Of a stretch of 31,915 nucleotides of DNA, positions 25,827 to 31,915 are shown in pieces. Location of the stretch: contig CAXHBH010000018.1 in NCBI GenBank assembly GCA_964014735.1, positions 1-31,915 of the forward strand. The letters run 5' to 3'. The notes beneath the pieces are model-generated. The model worked only from the letters and a program-made list of their open reading frames with translations, was not told the DNA's origin and did no database searches. Each line of letters opens with the position of its first letter. The stretch's first letter is position 1. A program made the position numbers and the translations under genes. Source of the DNA: UBA7446 sp964014735. Its GTDB lineage: Bacteria; Bacteroidota; Bacteroidia; Flavobacteriales; Flavobacteriaceae.

Positions 25827-26871
25827 ATGAGCAACTTTAAAGTATCTATCGGAACATCAAAATCTAAACCTATTATTGTCATTTATTACAATGAAACACG
25901 CCATCGATATTGGAATGGCAAAGCAATCAATGTAAATATATCTTCTGAAGAAAATCCTAATCTGCTAAAAGCTGCATTTGAACTAAAGTTAAGAGAAGGG
26001 TGGAGGCCTCCATCGAAAAAAAGGGAAGTCAAAGAACTACCTGTAACGGTTATTCAGGCACTCCAACAGGGAAGTTGATACAAAGATTGCTCAAGGGTGT
26101 TCACAGCGCTTTATAAAGGACGCTAAACGTATTGTAACACTTTGGAAGCGATATGAGATAGAACAGCATTTAAGGAATCTTACTCTTGATAAATTGCAAC
26201 CATCTCACATTAGAAACTTCCTTGTAAGGCCTAACTGGAGTGCAAAAACACAACGAACAGTAAAGTCTACTTTAAGTCCATTACTTTCTGAATTTACTTC
26301 TAATTTGGTTCAAAGCGTAAGACTAAAGAAACCCACCTCAACTCTCAATAAACCATTTGATAATGTTAATGTAGTACTTGATGCTGTCAAAGATTATAAT
26401 CAACAGCTATACTTATGCTGCTTAATGACCTATGGCTGCCTTTTAAGGCCTCACAGAGAGATTAGAGAGCTTACTTGGTCAGACTTTTCAGAAGACCTTA
26501 GATACATTCATTTATCAGGAAATAGAAACAAATCAGGAAGAAATAGGATTGTGCCTGTACCAACATATGTTAGAGATATACTTGTAAAAGGAGAGTCTAA
26601 TCATAATATATTCTCTGGAAGCAATAAACCACTAAACCAGGACTATTTTAAGACCCTTTGGAGCCGTTTTAAGAGACAATCAGATATACTTCAACAAGGA
26701 CAAACACTCTACTCTTTTAGGCACTCTGGAGCTATTGAAATCTTTAAGCGCACAGGGTCACTACACAAGCTACAAAGAGCAATGGGGCATTCAAGTTTAA
26801 ACGTATCCTTAACCTACCTAAGAGGATTAGAAGTAGCAGAACTAAAAGAAGAAGATATGCCTATGGTTTAA
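25827..26871 (+). CDS. Tyrosine recombinase/integrase, interrupted by a +1 frameshift
   Basis: Two frames make one integrase of about 347 residues. Frame one (25827-26078) encodes the N-terminal arm-binding-like part (MSNFKVSIGTSKSKPI). The second frame is open from 26071 and continues with the core-binding domain (QGCSQRFIKDAKRIV...) and the catalytic domain to 26871. Removing one G of the GGG at 26069-26071 joins them. Catalytic elements are R in CLLRPHREIRELTW, K in NRNKSGRN, R-H in YSFRHSGA, H in MGHSS, and the nucleophile Y (codon 26815-26817) in SLTYLRGLE. The frameshift could be a sequencing error, a real inactivation or programmed shifting. The last 60 bp are repeated five times downstream, so its 3' end is the likely recombination site. 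The adjoining tRNA-Met may be an original target. Confidence 0.85.
26812..26871 (+). repeat. Integrase-tail repeat R1 (within the integrase gene)
   Basis: This is the reference copy: codons for T-Y (the catalytic tyrosine) through the TAA stop. It contains the dyad CTACCT-N11-AAGTAG (one mismatch). Sequence after the stop shares nothing with the other copies. The stop of the leftward FISUMP gene (26868-26870) overlaps the integrase stop. Confidence 0.9.
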
Positions 26872-27719
26872 TCCCTAACAAAACGCACTGAAAAGCCGTA
26901 CTGCTTGTAATAGTGGTTTCTGCCTAGGCCACTGTAGCTGAAGAACAGGTAGCGGAACCGTGCTTCATAAAAATCGTCCTCATCGGAACTCCAAAAGAAC
27001 GCTTCGCTGCCCTCATAGTTGAAATTACCATATTCGTCACGGTAACCCTCAGGGAAGGCGTTAAAGTTGCTGCTGTTGTTTAGGCTTGTGGCGTTGCCTG
27101 GTGCTCCTGCTGCTGTTGAACTATTCCAACCTGTGGTGGAGGCCATCGCTTTGGCTATATTGTTGCCTGTGGTAGTATTGCCTGTGGTAGCATCATCGTA
27201 ATTATAGCCATTAGCTATGAGGTATTCTTCAAGCGTTGTCCACTCGGCATCGCTTGGTACATGCCAACCCTCTGGGGCAAATTCTTTGTTAGGTGTGTTA
27301 GGGTTTGTATCGTGGATACCCATAACAGCATACCAATTATAAAGTTTTCCTTTTGTAATGTCGTTGTTATAATAACACCAAGCACCTGTGGTGAGGTTTT
27401 GCCAGGTTTGGTAGTTGTTTACCTTTGGTATCGGGGTGCCATCTCTATAGGTCACCATCTTGGCGTTTTTTACTGTCCACACTTGGTCTCCGTAACTAAT
27501 ATAACCACTGTTTGGATGCAGATCATCTATCTGGCTTTGGAGGGTTGCTATAAGAGCATCAATGTAAGCCTTTGTAACTGCATCCTGAGCCTCTGTCGGG
27601 TCTGATACATTTTTAATTTGATTGTTTTCAGCACTTATTGTGCCGTTTAGTTTAATGTCCTGTGCATTTGCAAAAGGAATTAAAAAAAGAATGAATAATA
27701 GTAGTAGTAGTTTTTTCAT
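26868..27719 (-). CDS. Secreted FISUMP-domain protein (cassette 1)
   Basis: This 283-residue protein has a signal peptide (MKKLLLLLFILFLIPFANAQ). A short coiled-coil head follows (about 30-68, DAVTKAYIDALIATLQSQI). The body is a Fibrobacter succinogenes major paralogous (FISUMP, TIGR02145) domain of about 200 residues: GDQVWTVKNAKMVTYRDGTPIP, GKLYNWYAVMGI, PEGWHVPSDAEWTTLEEYL, then the end GFSVRFVRD. These domains occur on surface proteins of Bacteroidota and Fibrobacter; the function is unknown. The gene runs against the integrase and shares its stop region. It is visibly GC-richer than the cassettes to its right, which argues for separate acquisition. Confidence 0.85.
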   Translation of the reverse strand: MKKLLLLLFILFLIPFANAQDIKLNGTISAENNQIKNVSDPTEAQDAVTKAYIDALIATLQSQIDDLHPNSGYISYGDQVWTVKNAKMVTYRDGTPIPKVNNYQTWQNLTTGAWCYYNNDITKGKLYNWYAVMGIHDTNPNTPNKEFAPEGWHVPSDAEWTTLEEYLIANGYNYDDATTGNTTTGNNIAKAMASTTGWNSSTAAGAPGNATSLNNSSNFNAFPEGYRDEYGNFNYEGSEAFFWSSDEDDFYEARFRYLFFSYSGLGRNHYYKQYGFSVRFVRD

Positions 27720-27813
27720 TTTTTAGATTTAACAATTAGTGAGTAAAGCAAAAAACCTATCGATACTAGTAGAATAAATATTGAACCTCTCATATAACAA
27801 ATAGAATAAAACT

Positions 27814-27889
27814 GTCAGCTGAAATCATACACCTAAATACAATCCCTATTTACAACGCACACTATTGGAGAATACCTACTGCGTTTAAT
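27814..27889. repeat. ~76-bp repeat, copy B
   Basis: This is the counterpart of 25590-25665 (about three quarters identical, one single-base gap), lying between the FISUMP start and integrase-tail R2. The 190-bp non-coding stretch around it has no other visible feature. It may carry the FISUMP promoter or leader. Confidence 0.55.
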
Positions 27890-27920
27890 GATTCTTAAGG
27901 AAACTTAACAATCAACCCTA

Positions 27921-27980
27921 ACTTACTTAAGAGGTTTAAAAGTAGCAGAACTTAAAGAAGAAGATATGCCTATGGTTTAA
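27921..27980 (+). repeat. Integrase-tail repeat R2
   Basis: 60 bp, about 55 of 60 matching R1. It encodes TYLRGLKVAELKEEDMPMV and a TAA stop, with no gap in the alignment. The bases upstream resemble the integrase only weakly. The stop of the next leftward gene (27977-27979) overlaps the end. Confidence 0.9.
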
Positions 27981-28513
27981 GTGAGGGGTTTCTTATAAAT
28001 AACTTTACTCTTTCCTATTGATGAGTAGTAAGTGTCGGTTTTTTCTAAATCAATTACTGCTTTACTTGCAAATCTGTCAATCGTTTTTATTGCTTGATTT
28101 AAATTTGTTCTTCCTTTTTTATATGTTTTAAATAACACTATATCGTTAGAATCAATAAACCAAAGTTCGCTGCGACTATAGGTTATTTGTTTCCTGCTCC
28201 CCTCCCTTTTGATTCTTACTATTGCATAATTATTTATTTGCGCCCATCTTTTTTTAATACTTTTTGAGGGAAACAAAAGATATTTAAGTTCAATGCCAAA
28301 TGAATCAATAATTAAAACATTAAATGATTTCAAGAAAAAGTAAATAGCAAGAACAACTGACAGAAAAAATATAAGGGTGAGGAATAGACCATTGTTAACA
28401 TATGGGTAATCGTTTTTTGTAATTCCCGCTATTAACCCAACCCCTAATATTGGAGAAAAAATCGCATAGGATAGTCTGTCGTAATTAATTCCAATAGATT
28501 TTACCCCTCTCAT
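27977..28513 (-). CDS. Two-helix membrane protein with PH-like domain (cassette 2)
   Basis: This 178-residue protein has two predicted transmembrane helices (about 16-31 and 43-61). A soluble domain follows whose start (FNVLIIDSFGIELKYLLFPSKSIKKRWAQINNYAI) resembles bacterial PH-like (bPH/DUF304-type) domains that sit after a membrane hairpin. I do not recognise a specific family. The TAA stop lies inside the R2 repeat, so the repeat supplies the end of the gene. Only about 50 bp separate its start from R3, so its promoter must lie there. It is AT-rich like most cassettes here. Confidence 0.7.
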   Translation of the reverse strand: MRGVKSIGINYDRLSYAIFSPILGVGLIAGITKNDYPYVNNGLFLTLIFFLSVVLAIYFFLKSFNVLIIDSFGIELKYLLFPSKSIKKRWAQINNYAIVRIKREGSRKQITYSRSELWFIDSNDIVLFKTYKKGRTNLNQAIKTIDRFASKAVIDLEKTDTYYSSIGKSKVIYKKPLT

Positions 28514-28564
28514 AGCTCAAATTTAACTCTTAATTTAAAAGTAATACTATAAAAAGTAAGTATA

Positions 28565-28624
28565 ACTTATTTAAGAGGATTAGAAGTAGCAGAACTTGAG
28601 GAAAGTGATATGCCTATGGTTTAG
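28565..28624 (+). repeat. Integrase-tail repeat R3
   Basis: 60 bp, about 50 of 60 matching R1, the most diverged copy. It encodes TYLRGLEVAELEESDMPMV with a TAG stop. The opposite-strand gene ends 10 bp inside it, using the TAG at 28614-28616. Confidence 0.88.
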
Positions 28625-29150
28625 AAAGGTTAGTTTTAATAGTTCTTCTTATTGAACGACAAACAAAAATCCCGAATGATTGCATATAAGAGTCTGTTGT
28701 CATTTTAATCAAACCTCTTTTTGGGCTACGTGGGTCTTTTTTTTCAAACTTTATGTAAAAGTTAACGAGGCCACTTTTTGCAGTTGACGTGATAAAAGGA
28801 ATTGATATACTGGATTTTTCAATTACAGGCTTGTGTATGTCAAAATCAAAATTGATAATGGCTCTATCATACCAATTATTTCCTTTTAATAAAACTTTTA
28901 GTTGTTCTACATCAGAAGCCACTAAACTGAGCTTATTAAAATCTCCATAAAAATTCATTGTTTTTTTCCAAATATATTTTCCAAAGATTATAATCAATCC
29001 AAATAAAATAAAACCATATCCCGCTATAAGACAAAAGTTAGACTTATAACCATAAAACTCATAATGATTAGAAACGTAATCATAAGCCATAAAAATTAAT
29101 CCTATACTTGTAATTATAAGCCCTTCTTTATTTTGAATAAATTTTTTCAT
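28614..29150 (-). CDS. Two-helix membrane protein of unknown function (cassette 3)
   Basis: This 178-residue protein has two predicted transmembrane helices (about 9-26 and 41-61), then a soluble domain of about 110 residues (NKLSLVASDVEQLKVLLKGNNWYDRAI onwards) of a kind I do not recognise. Its last residues (LSKP) and TAG stop are encoded by the opposite strand of repeat R3, so the C-terminus is partly made from repeat DNA. A TAACTTTG box 8 bp before its start could be the -7 element. A dyad at 29174-29190 lies just upstream. Confidence 0.65.
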   Translation of the reverse strand: MKKFIQNKEGLIITSIGLIFMAYDYVSNHYEFYGYKSNFCLIAGYGFILFGLIIIFGKYIWKKTMNFYGDFNKLSLVASDVEQLKVLLKGNNWYDRAIINFDFDIHKPVIEKSSISIPFITSTAKSGLVNFYIKFEKKDPRSPKRGLIKMTTDSYMQSFGIFVCRSIRRTIKTNLSKP

Positions 29151-29173
29151 AAAACCAAAGTTAAGAAGTTTGC

Positions 29174-29190
29174 TTAAACAGAGTGTTAAA
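29174..29190. promoter_or_regulatory. Dyad upstream of R4
   Basis: TTAAACA-GAG-TGTTAAA, 7-bp arms with one mismatch. It ends 10 bp before R4, exactly as the related dyad at 31692-31708 ends 10 bp before R6. It also lies 24 bp upstream of the leftward cassette-3 gene, so it could be an operator or part of the recombination site. Confidence 0.45.
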
Positions 29191-29200
29191 TGTATCCCTA

Positions 29201-29260
29201 ACCTACTTAAGAGGCTTAGAAATAGCTGAATTGAAAGAGGAGGATATGCCTGTGGTTTAA
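29201..29260 (+). repeat. Integrase-tail repeat R4
   Basis: 60 bp, about 51 of 60 matching R1. It encodes TYLRGLEIAELKEEDMPVV and TAA. Similarity to the integrase extends about 14 bp further upstream (TTAAATGTATCC against TTTAAACGTATCC). Confidence 0.9.
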
Positions 29261-29277
29261 TTCCTTAAATTAGTACA

Positions 29278-29769
29278 ATGAAAAAATTATTACTTCTAAT
29301 TTTATTTGTTCCAATGACTGGGCTTGGCCAAGAAGTGATTGTAAATGGAATTACACTCAATGCTCCTAATGGGTTTATAAGGTCTGATGCTATGGGTGAA
29401 ACGATTCTTTGGATTAAACCCAATAAAAATGATGTCGGTTCTGATATGATATCTATTACATACATAAAAGGGCATGCTAATTCTCTGGACACTGAAAGTT
29501 ATTGTAATAAACAAACACGAGGCGTAAAATTTATTAAAAATGAAAACTTTAATATAGATGGCCGTGACATTTCAATATGCTTTAAGAAAGGAGATAATGA
29601 TTTTTTAATAGGTCAATTTCTGTTCAAAAAAAGGGGCTACATATATATAATAAACTGTATGTCTTATTCTGGGCCTACCAAATCATATTTTTCTGATTTT
29701 AGTGGGGACCCAAACAAAACTATAATGTATATGGTTGCATATATGGCCGGAAGATTTATGTTGTACTAA
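29278..29769 (+). CDS. Small secreted protein of unknown function (cassette 4)
   Basis: This 163-residue protein has a signal peptide (MKKLLLLILFVPMTGLGQ) and a mature domain of about 145 residues with mixed beta strands (EVIVNGITLNAPNGF, ETILWIKPNK). Two cysteines (in SYCNK and SICFKK) could pair. I recognise no family. Unlike the other cassettes it is on the same strand as the integrase and starts 17 bp after the R4 stop codon, leaving no room for a promoter, so it may be read from transcripts entering from the left. It is followed 21 bp later by the membrane-protein gene of the same cassette. Confidence 0.65.
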   Translation: MKKLLLLILFVPMTGLGQEVIVNGITLNAPNGFIRSDAMGETILWIKPNKNDVGSDMISITYIKGHANSLDTESYCNKQTRGVKFIKNENFNIDGRDISICFKKGDNDFLIGQFLFKKRGYIYIINCMSYSGPTKSYFSDFSGDPNKTIMYMVAYMAGRFMLY

Positions 29770-29790
29770 ATTTAGTTAAATCATGTTATT

Positions 29791-30832
29791 ATGAAAACTC
29801 AAAAACCAAAAGCAGTAAAAAATATTTTTATAGTATTAGGGTTGATAACTATTTCGTATTTAATATTACCGCTTTCAGAAAAACCGTTTGTTGAATTAGC
29901 TTCTTTTGAACAGTACCAGCCTTGTAGAGATAATAATCCCCTGAGCACCTTTAATAAAAATATATAGTAAACCACTTGTTTTAAGAGAGGAAATAAAAGC
30001 TTCATTTATCATTTTTGGATTTGAGCAAGATTATTATTTAGAAAATGGTTTGGATTGTAAACTCGTATCAAGATTTAGCCTTGAAGAAGCAATAGAAATG
30101 GGAGTTGTTGAGGTTTTGTTCTTTTTTATGAGGAGAATAGCAGCATCAACAAGTTATATTCTTTTTGTTCTAATATTATACTTTTTATTCAAACAATTTG
30201 CCATTTTACTAGCAAAAAATATATTCCCTACAGTATTATATTCATTTTTTTCTTCAATATTATTTTCACCAATTTTTTATTCCTTAGAAAATTATATCCG
30301 TTTTCCTCACAGATTTAATGCAAGTGAAGGAAAAGAAATCTCAATATTTATTTACTATATTTTAAATTATGATGCACATATAGTTTTATTTTATTTTGTG
30401 ATATTTTTTGCAATATGTTTTTTCATTTTATCATTTAAAGACCTCAAAAAACTTAATTTTAATGACATAAATTTCCTCACATATAAAAAAGAAAAACAAT
30501 CATATAAATCATTAATTGATAAAAAGAAGGTTAAAGTAATATCAAAAAAATTAAACCCTTTAATATCAAAGACCTTAAAGTATCTGAATTCAAACAGTAG
30601 AAGTATTGTTGCTATTGTATTTTTGTCACATTTATTTAAAGTATTAATTCATTTCTTTTTTTATAGAGAAACAACAATGTCTAGGGCTAGGGGAAGTACA
30701 AGAAATTTAATAAGTGAAAATTTTGGTTATCATATAGATATGATTTACAAAGAAAGAGTAGATTTATTTCTTTTCTCAACCCTTTTAATATTGCTTTTCG
30801 CTTGGTTTTTCAGAATAAAAAAAGTTTTATAG
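29791..30832 (+). pseudogene. Membrane protein, split by a frameshift (cassette 4)
   Basis: A frame from ATG 29791 (MKTQKPKAVKNIFIVLGLI, one transmembrane helix) ends at 29967. An overlapping +1 frame carries on as SKPLVLREEIKASFIIFGFEQDYYLENG and stays open to 30832. Joined, they make a protein of about 346 residues with an N-terminal helix, a short soluble part, three or more helices (about 30130-30440), a charged segment and a final helix. The shift lies between 29945 and 29967, in AT-rich sequence (TAATAAAAATATA), so a sequencing error is possible. No family is recognised. If the downstream part is expressed alone it could start at the TTG at 30050. It is among the most AT-rich genes in the window. 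Confidence 0.5.
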
Positions 30833-30838
30833 AATTAA

Positions 30839-31112
30839 CAATCATAATATCTTCTCTGGAAGCAATGAACCACTAAACCAGGACTATTTTAAGACCCTTT
30901 GGAGCCGTTTTAAGAGACAATCAGATATACTTGAACAAGGACAAACACTATATTCTTTTAGGCACTCTGGGGCTATTGAAATCTTTAAGCGTACAGGGTC
31001 ATTGCACAAGCTACAAAGAGCTATGGGACACTCAAGTTTGAACGTATCTCTAACCTACTTAAGAGGACTAGAAGTAGCAGAACTAAAAGAAGAAGATATG
31101 CCTATGGTTTAA
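30839..31112 (+). pseudogene. 274-bp integrase remnant ending in repeat R5
   Basis: About 90 codons of an integrase 3' end, in frame, from NNHNIFSGSNEPLNQD to the TAA stop, about 94% identical to 26598-26871. Most of the differences are silent third-position changes (for example TCT for TCC). It keeps R-H, H and the catalytic tyrosine, but has no start. It represents a second integrase lineage, now headless. Confidence 0.85.
31053..31112 (+). repeat. Integrase-tail repeat R5
   Basis: 60 bp, about 58 of 60 matching R1, and part of the longer remnant from 30839. The stop codon TAA is at 31110-31112; after it the sequence (AACTGTCTATCAGG) is unrelated to the other copies. Confidence 0.92.
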
Positions 31113-31138
31113 AACTGTCTATCAGGCTGGTTGTTGTA

Positions 31139-31648
31139 TTAAAGCTTCTGCATTGATTTCTTCTCACCACATATCTCTTGACCATAAAGTTGTTTTACAA
31201 AAAGTAAATCTGAAAGATATTCAGTAATACTACTGACTTTTCCTTCCTCATTTATACTATACAGCCATATGTAATCATTATTGTATTCTCCATTAACCCC
31301 CTCAGCTTCTCCAGTAAGCACAATCACAGAGCCATTAATGCCAGATATTATCTTATCTACATTTCCCTTCCATCCATTTTTTAAAAGAGATTGAAATGCC
31401 CCAGCAGCCTTAAGAAGTTCTTGATAATTATAAGTTCCTGATATGTCGAGCTCGCCCCTCAAAGTAAAGGTAAAGTCATCGCTAATCGTAGATTTAAACA
31501 CATCAAAATTACCATTATTGTACGCTTCAAAATTCTTTGAAACAATGGCATTATTCCTTTCAATTAAAAGTTCATTCTCGCTTTTTGATATTGTTTGCTC
31601 ACAAGATATAATTGAAATAAGTGTGATTAGTAAAAAAAGTTTTTTCAT
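31139..31648 (-). CDS. SnoaL/NTF2-like lipoprotein (cassette 5)
   Basis: This 169-residue protein has a lipobox (LISIISC, C16). It shows the start of an NTF2/SnoaL-like fold: ERNNAIVSKNFEAYNNGNFDVFKSTISDDFTF, then beta strands (NGSVIVLTGEAEGV, YIWLYSINEEGKVSSITEY). Such domains bind or isomerise small hydrophobic ligands, or serve other roles; none can be chosen here. It is on the strand opposite the array. Its stop is 26 bp from R5, unlike most cassettes, whose stops touch the repeat. Confidence 0.75.
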   Translation of the reverse strand: MKKLFLLITLISIISCEQTISKSENELLIERNNAIVSKNFEAYNNGNFDVFKSTISDDFTFTLRGELDISGTYNYQELLKAAGAFQSLLKNGWKGNVDKIISGINGSVIVLTGEAEGVNGEYNNDYIWLYSINEEGKVSSITEYLSDLLFVKQLYGQEICGEKKSMQKL

Positions 31649-31691
31649 TATGAAAAATTTATAGTTAGAATTTGAATATAAAAAACATTAC

Positions 31692-31708
31692 TTTAACAGA
31701 ATGTTAAA
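31692..31708. promoter_or_regulatory. Dyad upstream of R6
   Basis: TTTAACA-GAA-TGTTAAA is a perfect 7-bp inverted repeat with a 3-nt centre. It ends 10 bp before R6, and a near copy ends 10 bp before R4 (29174-29190). It also lies 43 bp upstream of the SnoaL-like gene. Confidence 0.5.
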
Positions 31709-31718
31709 TGTAAGTCTC

Positions 31719-31778
31719 ACCTACTTAAGAGGATTAGAAGTAGCAGAACTTAAAGAAAGTGATAAGCCTATGGTTTAG
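31719..31778 (+). repeat. Integrase-tail repeat R6
   Basis: 60 bp, about 53 of 60 matching R1. It encodes TYLRGLEVAELKESDKPMV and a TAG stop. Like R3 it has AGT for the second GAA and a TAG stop, so R3 and R6 share an origin. Confidence 0.9.
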
Positions 31779-31915
31779 TTCTTGACAACCTTATAGGTTA
31801 ACTCTTCGTTGTTTGACTTGTCTGTTGCTTTTACAATGTATGTGGCTGTTGATAGGTGTGCCATATTGATGTTGTTTCCTTCTGTTTCCAATACTTTATT
31901 GCCTAATAGGTCGTA
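31775..31915 (-). CDS. C-terminus of a T9SS-secreted protein (cassette 6, cut by window edge)
   Basis: The final 46 codons of a leftward gene that begins beyond the right edge. They encode YDLLGNKVLETEGNNINM...YKVVKN, the end of a type A T9SS sorting domain. The stop (31775-31777) overlaps the R6 stop, as for cassettes 1 and 2. The full product would be an outer-membrane-anchored or secreted protein. The same peptide motif survives as a remnant at 16499-16573. Confidence 0.85.
   Translation of the reverse strand, partial: YDLLGNKVLETEGNNINMAHLSTATYIVKATDKSNNEELTYKVVKN

Noticed and set aside
26812..31778. The evenly sized direct repeats as a CRISPR array
   Set aside because: Repeats are 60 bp and coding, spacing is 0.6-1.9 kb, intervals carry genes, and there are no cas genes.
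25827..31915. A classical integron with attC sites
   Set aside because: No attC-like paired R'/R'' hairpins are visible, and the repeats are integrase coding sequence. The recombinase lacks an obvious IntI-specific segment and its cassettes face the other way.

Overview
The window reads as a piece of a marine flavobacterial (Bacteroidota, probably Flavobacteriaceae) chromosome. The evidence is low GC, lipoprotein signal peptides, two type IX secretion (T9SS) sorting tails, Bacteroidota-type -7 promoter boxes (TAnnTTTG), A-rich start regions without Shine-Dalgarno sequences, and a complete set of polysaccharide-degradation genes.

Region 1 (about 1-22400) is an uronate-polysaccharide degradation locus. 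A leftward operon (6280 to 343, perhaps continuing into the gene cut at position 1) encodes a pectate-lyase-like beta-helix protein, an AraC-type regulator, a GH88 unsaturated glucuronyl hydrolase and a GH2 glycosidase. A divergent LacI-type regulator is followed by a tightly packed rightward operon: kduI, kduD, uxaC, a three-part TRAP transporter and a T9SS-secreted lyase resembling ulvan lyase PL28. Then come kdgK-kdgA and a GH120 beta-xylosidase-like enzyme, a sulfatase and a GHL6-type hydrolase. Together these would cut a sulfated, xylose- and uronate-containing polymer, release the unsaturated uronate, and convert it via KduI, KduD, KdgK and KdgA to pyruvate and glyceraldehyde-3-phosphate. 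Ulvan from green algae is the best-fitting substrate, but this is inferred. A matching 14-bp dyad lies in front of the beta-helix gene and in front of kduI, and is a good candidate LacI-family operator.

Region 2 (22400-25700) holds an MlrC/M81-family lipoprotein, an HGSNAT-like membrane acyltransferase, and the truncated start of a BspA-like surface protein.

Region 3 (25700-31915) is the unusual part. A tRNA-Met(CAT) gene with a damaged 5' acceptor strand is followed 52 bp later by a tyrosine recombinase gene (frame-shifted once). The last 60 bp of this recombinase gene, from just before the catalytic-tyrosine codon to the stop codon, recur five more times downstream. All copies are in the same orientation, all are exactly 60 bp with no indels, and conservation ends sharply at the stop codon. 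Between the copies lie 0.6-1.9 kb cassettes carrying one or two genes for secreted or membrane proteins, mostly on the opposite strand, whose stop codons usually fall at or inside the repeat. One copy extends to 274 bp. This looks like an integron-like cassette array whose recombination site is the 3' end of its own integrase gene, or a stack of self-targeting integrations. I regard it as the most interesting feature of the window.
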